Assembly: GCA_905178155.1 (NCBI GenBank) | Contig: CAJINV010000016.1 | Location: 558,001-622,000 of the forward strand | Reading direction: 5' to 3' | DNA: 64,000 bases | Source of the DNA: Amoebophrya sp. A120 | Taxonomy: Eukaryota; Sar; Dinophyceae; Syndiniales; Amoebophryaceae | Shown here: positions 54,501 to 63,747 of the stretch, one piece after another | How the letters are laid out: each line of letters begins with the position of its first letter | How positions within the stretch are numbered: the stretch's first letter is position 1 | The notes under the pieces: model-generated | What the model was told of the DNA's origin: nothing | What the model saw: the letters and a program-made list of their open reading frames with translations, nothing else | Database searches by the model: none | Program-made: the position numbers and the translations under genes

Positions 54501-57500
54501 TGGTTGAGAAAGACGAGGACGCCTCAATTGACTGGCAAGCATGACAAGTTTTGCTTTTGGAGGTGCTACAGTCTTGGCTTTTCTGCATGACAAAGTAAGC
54601 TTCATCTGCATGACAGAAAAATAGGGCTTTTGGGTAATTTGCATAACAGACTTGCGAGTGATGTCAGACAAGCATGACAAACTTCCATTCTCCCAGACTC
54701 AGACATATTTGCATTTGATACAAGTTGAACCCGTTCCCATATCCTTCCACATCCGCGAAGTCGACTTCTTCGAAATTATCTTCGCTGCCGACACCATCGT
54801 TCCCGATCGGGTTGTACCACTGGTGCTCGCGGGAAAGCATCCTTGACAACCACAAGGTTTCATCGACGAAATTGCCCTGCCCCCGCGCCTTGCTCTTCTT
54901 GATCTTCGACGGGGTCATGCCGTAATTCAAGAAGTTCAGGTGCTTGTGGTAATTCGCGATGTCCGTCGCGACTTTGAAAAACTTCTTCGTTTGGTCGTCT
55001 AATTCGATCTTCGAAGTAGAACTACTTCCTCTGGTTCCATCGTCGTCGTCAAAATCCTCGAAATTGTCATAAGCATCGTGGAATCTCGCCGCGGTGAGCA
55101 TCAGCCGGAGGGTTTCGGGGAGGTATTGGTAGTACCAGGGATCTTTGTTCTTCTCGTAGTACTCGTCTTCGAGTCGTTCCCTCAATCTTTTCTGCTCCAA
55201 CCGGTAGGCGCGCTGCTCGTCGAGGGTGTCGAAATCGGTGGCTTTCCTATGGTTCCCGCCACTGAGGATAGAGGGGTTTTCGGAAACCCATTGAGGGCCG
55301 CCATGATCCGCGTCTGCAGCATCACCGTTTCCAGCCGTTGGTGAGGAATTTGGCTCCTGCCCCGCCGTGTTTCCTGCTTCATCACCTTCATCATTTTCCG
55401 CCGCACCATCCAGGTCATTTTTACCACCGCGGCCCGCATACTGTTCGACATAAATGTTGTCCCCATTCCCGATTCCGCGACTAACCAAAAACTCACTGTT
55501 TTTACTCCGATAATCGCTCGCGGAAAACAGTAAGTGATCCACCACTAAAGTTTTCAACGCTTCATTCAAAGCCCGTTTCCTTGTTTTCTCTCCACCGTCC
55601 ACATGCCACAATACCGAAACGGCCAAATCCGGGTGCGGTAAGAATTCCAAAGCTGGGACATCGGATAAAGCCCGTCGTTCCATCGACCGGTCTAGTAACA
55701 AATTTTCCCTGGAAACCAAATCCACAAACCCGGAATGCTGCTGATTCGTCGGGATCGTCTGCATGCCCATCGGGTAATACCCCGGCGCCGCCGCCAACCC
55801 CAGGGCGGAATTGCTCCGGGATAAAGTGTTCTTCGGAATCGCTTTCCCTGTCTCATCAGTCGCGGACGTCCTCCCGTCGTAGACCCGGGGGGCTAGAGGG
55901 GTGCAGCGCGGGAGCCAGGTGAGCGGGTTGTGCTTCACGATGCTGTCCCCGAGGGTCTCGTTCCGGATGCCGTCGACTAAATTGTAGTCGGAATCCAGCA
56001 TGAAGTAGAGTTTTTTCCAGTCAATGATCGTTTTCTCATTGGTGATCTTCTGCCAGGTTAGGCGGATCGGCTCGGATTTGGTCAAGGAGGTTTGCCGGCT
56101 CATGTCATCAAAATCGCCGCAGTTTAGCAATTGGTGGGAAATGCGCGCATCTTCCTGTAGGTCTTCGGACAGAAGTTCAATTTCCAACTCGATTTCCTGC
56201 TGTTTTATTTCTTCAAGGCTAGTAGTCTTGCTTTTGCTTTTGCTTGCATGATCTTCCGAGGAATTCTTCCCCTCGGTTCTTGGCGCACTGGCGTAGACAA
56301 GTCTCTTTGCTACCTGCTGTGCAGAAGTAGATGCAGCAGTTGTAGTAGGCACAGCCTCTCCAGAGGCGGAAATCGTAACAGCAGCCGCTGTGGTGCTTGA
56401 TGTAGTTCCACCACTATCTAGCTGCGACTGGGCCTCTTTCGCCTTGCTGTAGAGTTCCTCCAGTTGAAAATGTACCGCGGATTTTTCCATAAGCAAATCC
56501 AACGAAGTTGTCTCCTGTTGCGGCATAAATTCGGCGCGCATCTGCACTCTTTTCAGCTTCTGCGCCTTCCGGGTACCGCTGCTCCCTTCTGGATTTAGTA
56601 GTTGTCCACCCTGATAGAGCCGTTTTTTTTCTTCATCTGCAGCCGCATACAGTTGCTGCAAAATCTCTTTCCTCGTCTGCAGACGAAAGTCTTGCTGGGG
56701 CAGCTTTTCAGCAGCATATTGATTTCTCTCCGCTTGTTGCAAATTCTCCTCATTTTGTTCACCGGTAGCTTCTCGTGGACCCGGTAGATCTTGTTCGTTT
56801 CCAATCGGACCTCGAGTGGCTCCCCGAGCAGCTCCGCCAAAGCGATCGATATTCGCCGGCGCACGATCAGGAGCGACATGATCATCTGCAACTACGTCAG
56901 CAGCAAAATCTTCAAACTTTCGGCTCATTTCTGGCGCCCCGGGCGCCCGGCTCTCCTTGTCGGCGTAGTATTCATCTTCCTCGCGACCGGCTGCACCTTG
57001 CTGTGTGTTTCCTGTGCCGCCAGGAGCGCCGTCATCAGCTACAGCAAGCGGCCCCTGCGAAGAAGATGCTCCGATCTTCGCAGTGCTGCTCTGCGCATGA
57101 GCCGCGTTATTGACCCCAACATCGAAGTTGAACTCATCCCCGGGCGAGTTGAAGTATTCCGCCGCAAACCTGATTTCCGCGATGCTGGATTTCAAATCCT
57201 TCGCATATTTCGTCGCGATGTCGTCAAACTCACCCCCACCGCCGTACGTCCTGCCATCAAAACCCATCCCCATAGCGGAGTTCGCACTTCTCATCGATTG
57301 GAGACTCGCAACTGTGTCTAAGGAGCTGGATGTGTGGGATAATTGTATCGTCCCCGTTTCGCTATCGCGAATCACGTGGTCCAGATCACCATGCGCGTTC
57401 TTCACATCTACCCCCGACTCGCCTAACCTCTTGAATTCAAAGTGCTTGTAGATTTTCGCCTCGGTACTGTGTTTCTCAAACAGGCTCGCTTCGCCGATGA

Positions 57501-60500
57501 CGCACGCGATCTTCTCGGATTTTTGCAGAAACGGTGAGTTTTGCTGCAGCTTTTTCATCCGGATTTCCTGAAACCGCATAATCTGTTCATGCCTGAGCTG
57601 CAAGTCCTGCTCGAAAGTGAGGTCTGACAGGACTTCTATCGAGTCGGTCGTCGCATAAATGGTGCTGGAAGCACCGACCCCCGCAGGCATACCGTACTGC
57701 ATGGCCTCGCGGAATTTTCGAGTGGAAACTGCGGGCCTGCTGCGCGAAGCCGGACGAGTCTCTGCTGCAGGAGCAGCACTGGTGGAGGAAGATCCTCTTT
57801 GCCCGGCGGGACCACCTGCTGCTTCTTTCGTATTGCCCCTGCTGGGGCCAGTAGGATCATGGTGCAGCCCTTCTGCAGTAGCTTCAGCCTCCACCTCTGC
57901 ATCACCACTGACGCCCGCATGATCTTCTTCTTCGTCATCCCCCCCTCTTGGTACGCCCGGCGGACCACTAGTAATACTTCCTCCATTACCATTGTCTCTC
58001 TGCACGCGAAACCCGGAGTAGTAAATGTTCGGGCCAAATTTTCTATGCACGTGGTAGTACGTCTTCATTTCCAATGGTGCGTCCTTTTTCTTCTCGCGCA
58101 GCTTCATTTCTTTCAAGTCGCCCCTTTGCCTCGTCCGCGTCCGGTCCGCTTCGAGAATTTTCAATTCCTGTTCTTTCGTCCTTTCGCTCGCCCTCTCCGC
58201 GAACTTCAAACACTGGTAACCGAGTTCCAGTTTGTACGAAATCGGTCTCGCGATCTCCTCCTGCAGCAATTTCGCAAATTCCCGCATGACAATCAGGAAC
58301 AAGTCCCAGCCCTCGCCCTGGATCGGCTGTCTTTCCGGCAGGGAAGTCGTGTCAGCTGCCTCTTCGTAGACGACTTTCGGCGGCTTCGTTCCAAAGGAGT
58401 GGAACCAACCGGAGGTGTACAGAGGAAAATCTTGCTTGGAAAGGTATTGTTTCTCCTTTTCTGCCTTCTCTTTCTCTTTGTCTTGCTCAGCACTACCAGG
58501 AGCTCTGGAGGATGAATTGCGTTCACCTGTTGTCGCTCCTGAAGAGGTTCCACCACCAGCTTCTCCGCCGGGGTAGCTCCCGCTCGACGGGGCTGCATCT
58601 TCACCTGCGCCGGAAGATCCAGCGGCATAATCACCTGCACCGCCACCAGCAGCAGTGGGAACAGGAACAAAACCAACAGGACCACCGCCGCGCAAAGAAG
58701 AAAAATTGGGCTCTTCTTCCTCCTCCGGAATGTGACTGCTCGAAGACGATCTCATCCGACTGACCGGCGGCATTAATACACCGGCTTCTAAAACTACCGA
58801 AGCTGATCCAGACTGTTCCCGTTCTCTATCCCTTTGCTCCCTCTTCATCAGCTTTTCCTCAAAAGATTCAAAATCCGTCGTCCACTCGATTTCCCAATGC
58901 ACCAACACGGCGCTATCCAATGCAAGAGTATGATCGCACTCGTACAAATTATCGCAGTCTCGCATGACAGGTGTTGTTTTGCTTCCCAATTCTGCATGAC
59001 AATTTTCAATTTTGATTCTAAAAAAATTTGTGATGCATTCACTATCAGCGCGACACAACTTTTGCAACGCATACGCTCCCTCGCGAAGCAGATGCTCGTC
59101 CTCCCGGTATTTCCGGTTCACGGGAGAATCAGCACTGATCGAGCTCGTACTCAACACCCAAACCCGGTCCATCGGTAAGGTCATTCCTAAAGGGGATATC
59201 AACTCGTTCCGTTCCGTGAAGTGCAGGCTGTTCGTCAGAGCAAAAATGTGCTCCACAACATGTTCGCCCGTGATCCGGGTGTCTTCGACAAAATCTAACG
59301 TCACAGAGATGACTTCCTCGCCGGCCAGGCGATAGAAGTTGCTCTCATCGTGATAACCGAATAAATCTACACCTGTGCTGTGTGCTGCCATTGAAGACGC
59401 AGCTTGCGGGAAGATGTTGAAAGACGAACTTCCCTGCTGGTGCCAAAATGAATCTTCTCCCTGCATGGTGCAGAAAGCCGGGCGGTTTTCCCGCGATTTG
59501 CTGTTCGAATCCAAATCCAATTTCTCTTTCCCTTCCCGGCTGTGAAACGCGTACAGCATCCGCCAGGGGAAAAGCTGCTGGGTTTCTTCCCGGATCTGCT
59601 GCCGGGATGGGAATTTGCTGGACAACTGTTTCCCTTGTTTCAACAATTTCGAATACTCCTTTTGCACGTCGGTTGCGAGCGCAATGTGCCGCGCGAGCAC
59701 GGGTCTGTCGAGGTGGTCCTGCGCTTCAAGACGCAGCAGGTTGCTGGGAGAACTGCGGCTCCGCAGAGCATCTACCGACGGGGAGGACCTGTTATTTTGT
59801 GCTGCTGGACCATGCCGAGCAGAGCTGCCTACTTGCGGAGTAGATCCCAAGTGCGCAGCCGCGTCCCGCTGCGCCGCGATAGTAGATCTTTCCATCCCAA
59901 GCATAGAACCAGAGACTGCTTGATGTCGCGTAGCAGAAGACCCTCCTCGAGGAGCAACTCCTTGTCCTAGCGCGCTCTTCGCTTGCGGTTTTTTTCGAAG
60001 AATTGTACCAGCCTCGAGGACAACTACATCCTCGAACTCTTCTTCCTCCTGTTGAGGCTTTGCTTTCGAAGCAGATTCGTCTGTGGGGATATCACCCTCC
60101 CCTTCTCTAAACTTCCGCTGCTTATCTAATGCGTCCTCTAGCAATTCCTTCTGCGCCCGCTCCGCCGTCCGTTGCTCACTGGTCGCGGAGAAATCCACCA
60201 TGGCGGTGGAAATCTCCAGCTGCGGAAAGACATTCCCGTTATTTGCGTTCATCTGCAAAAACACCGCCAGCGACTCCCAGGACCGCCCGTAGGAGTAGGT
60301 TTGCTCGATTTGCTGCGAACTCGACCCAGGACTTTGACCGGAACTACTGCCACCGCTCCCGCCGAAAGAGGAAGACTGGGAAAAGTGGACACTGTCAACC
60401 GACGGGTTCTTGCGCAGCCGCTCCGCGTCCCTCTTCAAGGACGCGGCAACGGCTCCGTGCTTGCTTTCCTTACCGTCTTTGGCTTTTGTGGCATCTTCTT

Positions 60501-63500
60501 TGCCGGTGATGAGCATGCTACTTTCTGGAGCACCGTCGTCACCACCGTTTGAGGTCAGCGCATCTCGAATCTGCTCCATGTCCGGAGGGGGAAACGTGAA
60601 TAAGTCTATGTCAAACCGGTTTTTCAGCTGCTGCTCGGAAACTACCTTGTTCCTGTGGTCCACTATCCAAGAAAAAAACTGTGTAAGTGTAACTTTGTGT
60701 TGCAGAAAATGCAAAACGGTGACACTTGTCATGCTGGACATGCATCAGAGGCAATTTTCGTGCGTGTTTTCACGTACTAGGTACGCATGACAGGTTTTCT
60801 GTGTCATGCAGAGCAAACTTGTGATGCTATTCCTCCAAGAAACTTACACTTACACAGTTTTTTTCCTGGATATCCACCGGTTCTGGCGTAGTAGTGCTGG
60901 CGGGGTCGTCGTGCTGACCACTCTGGCTGTTGTCATTCGGGTGCTGAACATCTTCGACAGGCTCATTGCCAGTACCAGCACCTGCTCCGGAGGGCGCACC
61001 AGCCGCTTGGGAGTTCTTGTCAGCTGCGTTCTTGTTTATTTCCTCCTCGGATTGTTCTCCCTCCATGACCTGTTGCTGCAACAACGGCCCACCAAACGTG
61101 TGCACGCTATTCATCATGATGTGCGACAAATTTTTCTTGTTGTCAACGTCAGTGTTCTTCGCGATCGTTGTGCCGAAAGTGAAATCCTGCCCGTTGTTGT
61201 GCGATGAGAAAGTCGACCCATCGTGAAGATTATGCCTACTGCCCGTCCCCTTCCCATACATCTCCGAAACCGAGTCGTGACCCGCGCACTGTAATAATTC
61301 GTTCCCGCCACTGCCACAACTGTTCATGGCGAATGTGTTCGCACTGTCGACCGTTCTCGCCTTCCAGTACCTGATGCTGTGATGCCGCTGCACGATCCTG
61401 CGGTCCGATTGGGCGATCTCCGGGCCGAAATGGAGATTGAACCAGGCCTGAAAATTTTCCCAAAACGGGTCCACGCTCCGGGAGTTGACTATCCCGCCAG
61501 AGTGGCTGCTGTCCCGCCTGTATTCGTTCCATTCGTTGAATTGTAGAACTTGTTTCAAGTCTCGGCTCATCGAGAAGATTTTTCCCGCTTGCACTACCCC
61601 GTCGGGATTTGTATTTACTGCTCCACTGGACGAAGTCCCAGCAGCTCCTCTCCCGCTAGTACCGTGCGGATAATTATTTCCACCAGTAGTTCCGGACGCT
61701 GTTGCAAAGGACTGCTGACTCGCCATCCCTCCACCAGCAGCTACAGACCCGCCCACCAGCGACTGCAATCTAGAAAGTGGCTGAAAGTGCGGCACCGAGC
61801 TCGAACGCATAAAGCTACTACTGAATGACCCTGGCGGGGGCCCTGCACTACCACCACCAGTTCCTCCGAGACTGATCGACGCGCTGCGCTCCCGCGCACC
61901 AGCTGCCGACACCCCCGGAGCGGCTGCAGCCCTTGGGGACGACCACGGATTTGCTCGGTTTAAGACCGCTTGGGCTCTCCGCGCCGCGTCGAACCCGAAG
62001 TCAGATCTGTTTAAGAACTGCTTGTGTTGGTCGAAAACCCGTCTCGCGTCGCTACGGAAAGCATTATACGTGTTGCTATTCACGTATTCACTCATCATTT
62101 TATTGTTCACAAAACCGAGCTCGCTCGTCAACCCTAACCGCAGGAAAAACCACTCGGAATCGGGTAAGTGCGTTCCGTAGAGTTCCGGATCGGGGGACTC
62201 ATCTAGCATAGAAATCAGCGCCTGCAAAAACTTCCCGAGCATGTCCCGAATCTGCACGGAATCCATTACACCGTCTTCCAGCTCGGGTTTGGGGAAAAAG
62301 CAGTCTCTCTTGTGGCATTTCAGATCCGTTTCAATATCTTGAATCGGGTCCCGTTTGATCCCCGCCTGGTTCGCGAGATCCTCAATTTCCGGCGGTAACG
62401 CGCCGGGCACAGCAGCCAACACCATCGGGTTGAGCTGAATCTTGTGCGCCGCGGTCCTCGCGGCGGGTGGTGACCGGGGGTGTGTCGTAGTCATTTTCGA
62501 GGGCGTCGAACTGCTGTGGTACAGGCTCGCACCGGCAACTCCCCGGCGGTGCGCCGGATGCACGGCACCATTATGGGGTAGTGTGGATGAGGGTTGTATC
62601 GTAAGGAAAAATCCTCCCTCCCCATATTGAAAAGGTATGTTTCCGGAAATTTGTGTTGCTGATTTGAGATCACAAATCACCTTCGTCGTGCAAGAAGACA
62701 AGGGCAGAAGCTTCCGCCCCATTATGGAAGCGATTTGTCATGCTGTTGGGCCTAAAGGGGAGGCGTTTGCCATGCTGAACAACTAGACCCATACGCCCCT
62801 ACCTAGCCTGGGGGCCTGGCCGCAGTGCCTCCCTGCAATACAAAGCTGATTTGTGTACACAAACCCAGCATCAGAAGTTCCGTTTTGATATGGGGAGGGG
62901 GGATTTTTCCTTTCGATAGGTTGCTCGGGGGGCCCAGCTGCCCCAACTACAGCCCGCGAGGTAGTAGACCGCTGCTGCTGCCCTCGCTCTACTGCCGGCT
63001 GTTGTTCACCTGCAGGCCCGTGCCGCCGGTAGTAGAGTTGCTGCTCTAAAGGGAGGCGCTGCACCCTTTGCGGCATAAAGCTCCTTGGTGGCGCCGCGTG
63101 CGAGAAGATACCCTGGCCTGATTCCTCCTCGTCATCAAAGAGACTCGAAGTTGACCCCCTCTGATACGGCTCGTACGCACGACCTTGGGGACCGCCAGAA
63201 AAAGCTGCACCGCCCCGAGCGAAACCTGCTGAAGCTCCACCTCCCCCGTAGTTCATCGTGTTCACAACTGCTGCACCACCACCAGTTTTCGACCCGCCAA
63301 ACGTTGCTGTCATGACGCCGCCCTCCTGCTTTTTCTGCTTCAAAAAATCGGACTCCATCTTCCGCTTCATGCGTCCCATCATGCGGTTTTTCAACGTGGA
63401 AAAATCCTTGTAGAAGTTCTCCATATCAACTGCAAATATGTCTGGGTCTGGAAGATTGCCAAGCTTGTCATGCATATTCGGCATGGCCCATGGTGCCTGT

Positions 63501-63747
63501 AATGCGTGCCCTAGCATCACTGATTTTTAGAGGACTTCCTGATGCCTTTTCCGCATCACAAATGCTCTCTCCACGTAGCACAAAATCGACTCCTCTTGCT
63601 GCTCATGCAATACAGATTTTTTTCCAAATGCAAACACCGCATCACAAGTTGCAACCTTCCAGACCCAGACACTTTTGCAATGCATACTCCACCCCGGTCG
63701 ACGATTCGATCGCGGACCGGATGGAGTCCAGAGTCCCCACAATCACG
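37662..63747 (-). CDS. Gene G1: giant protein of unknown function, paralogue of G2 (5'-partial)
   Basis: I do not recognise the family. Exons in transcription order: 63747-63687, 63423-62919, 62596-60873, 60663-59074, 58913-54721, 54459-46738, 46483-43619, 43451-42611, 42289-41067, 40942-40679, 40517-39847, 39567-37662. All junctions but one are introner elements, and removing each element plus one 5-bp flanking repeat keeps the frame. The spliced length is 23,515 nt, which after one leading base is 7,838 whole codons ending in TAA at 37662-37664. The product is mostly Ser/Gly/Ala/Pro/Gln-rich and disordered, with short hydrophobic or charged blocks, and has one strong membrane helix about 600 residues from the C-terminus. 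Blocks CVIGE, PLTWLP, NGWY and FRS...FCR recur in the same order in G2. The N-terminus lies upstream of the window beyond another element at 63748. Exact splice points are inferred from frame, not seen. Confidence 0.8.
39568..39846. mobile_element. Introner, family B in G1
   Basis: 279 bp with family-B ends. Exact CCACG repeats. Removal gives MMKSHVEFWISYY. Related to 24203 in G2. Confidence 0.85.
39847..40517 (-). CDS. G1 exon: FRS...FCR block before the membrane helix
   Basis: Starts disordered (SSKTSSEQSEKRRAAPRH), then becomes basic (RRKNKHSKHYVTTNN). It ends in the conserved block FRSNPDVRMFCRSFIRYMEA (fwd about 39875-39935), matching FRSKNENRFFCR in G2. It joins in frame across the family-B element to EFWISYYKIAYL. 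Confidence 0.75.
40518..40678. mobile_element. Introner, family C in G1
   Basis: 161 bp, GTATCGTACTCG...CAACTTTTGCAACGCATA. Flanks TAGTG/TACTG (4 of 5). Removal gives AARSSSKTSSEQ. Confidence 0.75.
40679..40942 (-). CDS. G1 exon: short Ser/Arg-rich segment
   Basis: Frame fixed from the downstream side: SASGATLSTLSGDSDSGEQQ runs in frame through SPTRLPIAARSS into SSKTSSEQSEKRR of the next exon. Its upstream edge depends on the GT-AG intron call at 40943-41066, so the first residues (GSRRDFDGSRSRS) are less certain. Confidence 0.55.
40943..41066 (-). other. Probable GT-AG spliceosomal intron in G1
   Basis: 124 bp. Minus-strand donor G|GTATTTG at 41066 and acceptor AAAAAG|GT at 40943. It joins SKRG to SRRDFDGS in the only frame that agrees with the next junction. 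A TAT...ATA stretch with weakly inverted ends (40973-41065) lies inside it, but removing that plus 5 bp gives the wrong frame. Confidence 0.5.
41067..42289 (-). CDS. G1 exon: disordered Ala/Ser/Thr-rich segment with poly-Ala
   Basis: Reads AADDDSPEGAGLASTSS at its start. Poly-Ala runs near 41500-41570 come from a GCT/GCA-type triplet repeat. It ends APISIPSKRG at a probable GT donor. No domain recognised. Confidence 0.7.
41512..41530. repeat. GCA triplet repeat encoding poly-Ala in G1
   Basis: Six uninterrupted AGC/GCA units on the plus strand, read as poly-Ala on the minus strand. A similar triplet run lies near 44419-44441. Confidence 0.8.
42290..42610. mobile_element. Introner, family D in G1
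   Basis: 321 bp with CCCCCCTCCCCATAT-type ends. Exact CAGCG repeats. Removal gives DFSSSAAADDDSP. Same family and length as 62597. Confidence 0.85.
42611..43451 (-). CDS. G1 exon: disordered Ser/Pro-rich segment
   Basis: Reads EGTARDFPSFNSLSSS onward, rich in Ser, Pro, Lys and Gln, with an acidic patch (DNEEEDVSKK). No motif recognised. It ends NDFSSSA and joins in frame to AADDDSPEGA across the family-D element. Confidence 0.7.
43452..43618. mobile_element. Introner, family C in G1
   Basis: 167 bp, TGCAAAAGTA...AACTTTTGCA. Exact CCTCG repeats. Removal gives RLPVRGEGTARDF. Confidence 0.8.
43619..46483 (-). CDS. G1 exon: mostly disordered, one beta-like block
   Basis: Enters as THAYNPSLIGEAALSMSIS. 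Gly/Ser/Thr-rich, with a hydrophobic stretch (TTYLLRAMFLPGG) near 45770. A more ordered block near 45400-45180 (VAVTVEFEYANNNEARKM, then DLLLIEHRWSDPRTGFDLF) may correspond to the VKVEYKM block of G2. The rest is Ser/Ala/Pro-rich with a poly-Ala run near 44430. It ends RLPVRG and joins in frame to EGTARDFPSF. Confidence 0.75.
46484..46737. mobile_element. Introner, family A (subtype A3) in G1
   Basis: 254 bp with family-A ends. Exact TGTGC repeats. Removal gives HHRLHTHAYNPSL. Close to 6722 in G2. Confidence 0.85.
46738..54459 (-). CDS. G1 exon: 7.7-kb uninterrupted exon with NGWY block and low-complexity repeats
   Basis: The longest exon in the window, open for about 2,570 codons. The NGWY block near 54365-54385 matches NGWY in G2. 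A better folded stretch lies at about 53650-52740, with hydrophobic segments such as VVAQFNFLVFDDPNFG and the end LWYFDDDDG. Then come Ser/Arg/Gly-rich linkers, the SMTHRRSDGGA tandem repeats (near 50720-50840), another ordered-looking stretch (50500-49750), a His/Gly-rich stretch (near 49075-49215), and an Arg/Glu/Ala-rich coiled coil at the 3' end. No recognised domain. Confidence 0.8.
50719..50840 (-). repeat. 33-bp coding tandem repeat (SMTHRRSDGGA)
   Basis: Nearly four units of an 11-residue repeat in the long G1 exon, with few synonymous changes, consistent with recent unit expansion. The Ser/Arg/His composition resembles the surrounding linker. Confidence 0.85.
54460..54720. mobile_element. 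Introner, family A (subtype A3, reverse orientation) in G1
   Basis: 261 bp with family-A ends. Exact CAAGT repeats. Removal gives GNGFNLLNGTNLI. Confidence 0.85.
54721..58913 (-). CDS. G1 exon: coiled-coil segments plus CVIGE and PLTWLP blocks shared with G2
   Basis: Near 58170-58250 is a long charged helix (ERASERTKEQELKILEADRT). A block with CVIGE lies near 57500. Near 55880-55935 is the block PLTWLPRCTPLAPRVYD, which aligns with PLTWLPSGITLKPRVYG of G2; upstream residues and a following V.V.W stretch also align. Long disordered Ala/Ser/Gly/Gln segments separate these. An acidic run (DFDDDDG) lies near 55040. The exon ends GNGFNL and joins in frame to LNGTNLIFDTL. Confidence 0.75.
58914..59073. 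mobile_element. Introner, family C in G1, open in frame
   Basis: 160 bp, TATCCAATGCAAGAGTA...ACTTTTGCAACGCATA. Flanks GGCGC/CGCTC match 3 of 5. Element plus 5 bp is 165 bp (55 codons), and the host frame reads through it without a stop, so it may be retained or spliced. Splicing gives LLREGAVLVHWE. Confidence 0.7.
59074..60663 (-). CDS. G1 exon: helical and Ser-rich segment
   Basis: Opens with HRNKVVSEQQLKNRFDID. It has Ser/Gly linkers around 60350, a helix-rich stretch near 59640 (DVQKEYSKLLKQGKQL), and a beta-like stretch near 59290 (EEVISVTLDFVEDTR). It ends EDEHLLREGA at the 58914 element. Confidence 0.7.
60664..60872. mobile_element. Introner, family E in G1
   Basis: 209 bp with CTGTGTAAGTGTAAC ends. 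Exact TCCAC repeats. Removal gives PEPVDHRNKVVSE. Related to 2034. Confidence 0.8.
60873..62596 (-). CDS. G1 exon: mixed folded and disordered segment
   Basis: The first half looks folded, with hydrophobic helical stretches (MVLAAVPGALPPEIEDL; DMLGKFLQALISMLDE) and a short Cys-containing stretch (CHKRDCFF). The middle is Ser/Gly-rich. The second half has an aromatic stretch (FQAWFNLHFGPEIAQSD) and an acidic Gln/Asn-rich end. The exon ends at PEPVD and joins in frame to HRNKVVSEQQ. No known domain is recognised. Confidence 0.7.
62597..62918. mobile_element. Introner, family D in G1
   Basis: 322 bp with CCTCCCTCCCCATAT ends. Exact GGTTG repeats. Removal gives PPEQPSSTLPHN. Confidence 0.85.
62919..63423 (-). 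CDS. G1 exon: basic helix then Gly/Arg-rich linker
   Basis: Starts with a basic helical stretch (KNRMMGRMKRKMESDFLKQK), then a Gly-rich segment with GGGGASAGFARGG and a Gln/Arg-rich tail ending GAAGPPEQP. It joins in frame across the family-D element to SSTLPHNGAVHPAHRRG. Confidence 0.7.
63424..63686. mobile_element. Introner, family A (subtype A2) in G1
   Basis: 263 bp with family-A ends. Exact CTCCA repeats. Removal gives SSTGVENFYKDF. Confidence 0.85.
63687..63747 (-). CDS. G1 exon (first complete one in window)
   Basis: A 61-bp exon between two family-A elements. It reads VIVGTLDSIRSAIESSTGVE and joins in frame to ENFYKDFSTLKNRM in the next exon when one CTCCA copy is kept. It is a likely helix of unknown role. 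Confidence 0.7.

Noticed and set aside
5362-63686. Recurrent peptides such as KNVWVWK and VKMSGSGR in many ORFs, looking like a protein motif
   Set aside because: They come from reading family-A terminal repeats in different frames and vanish once the elements are removed.
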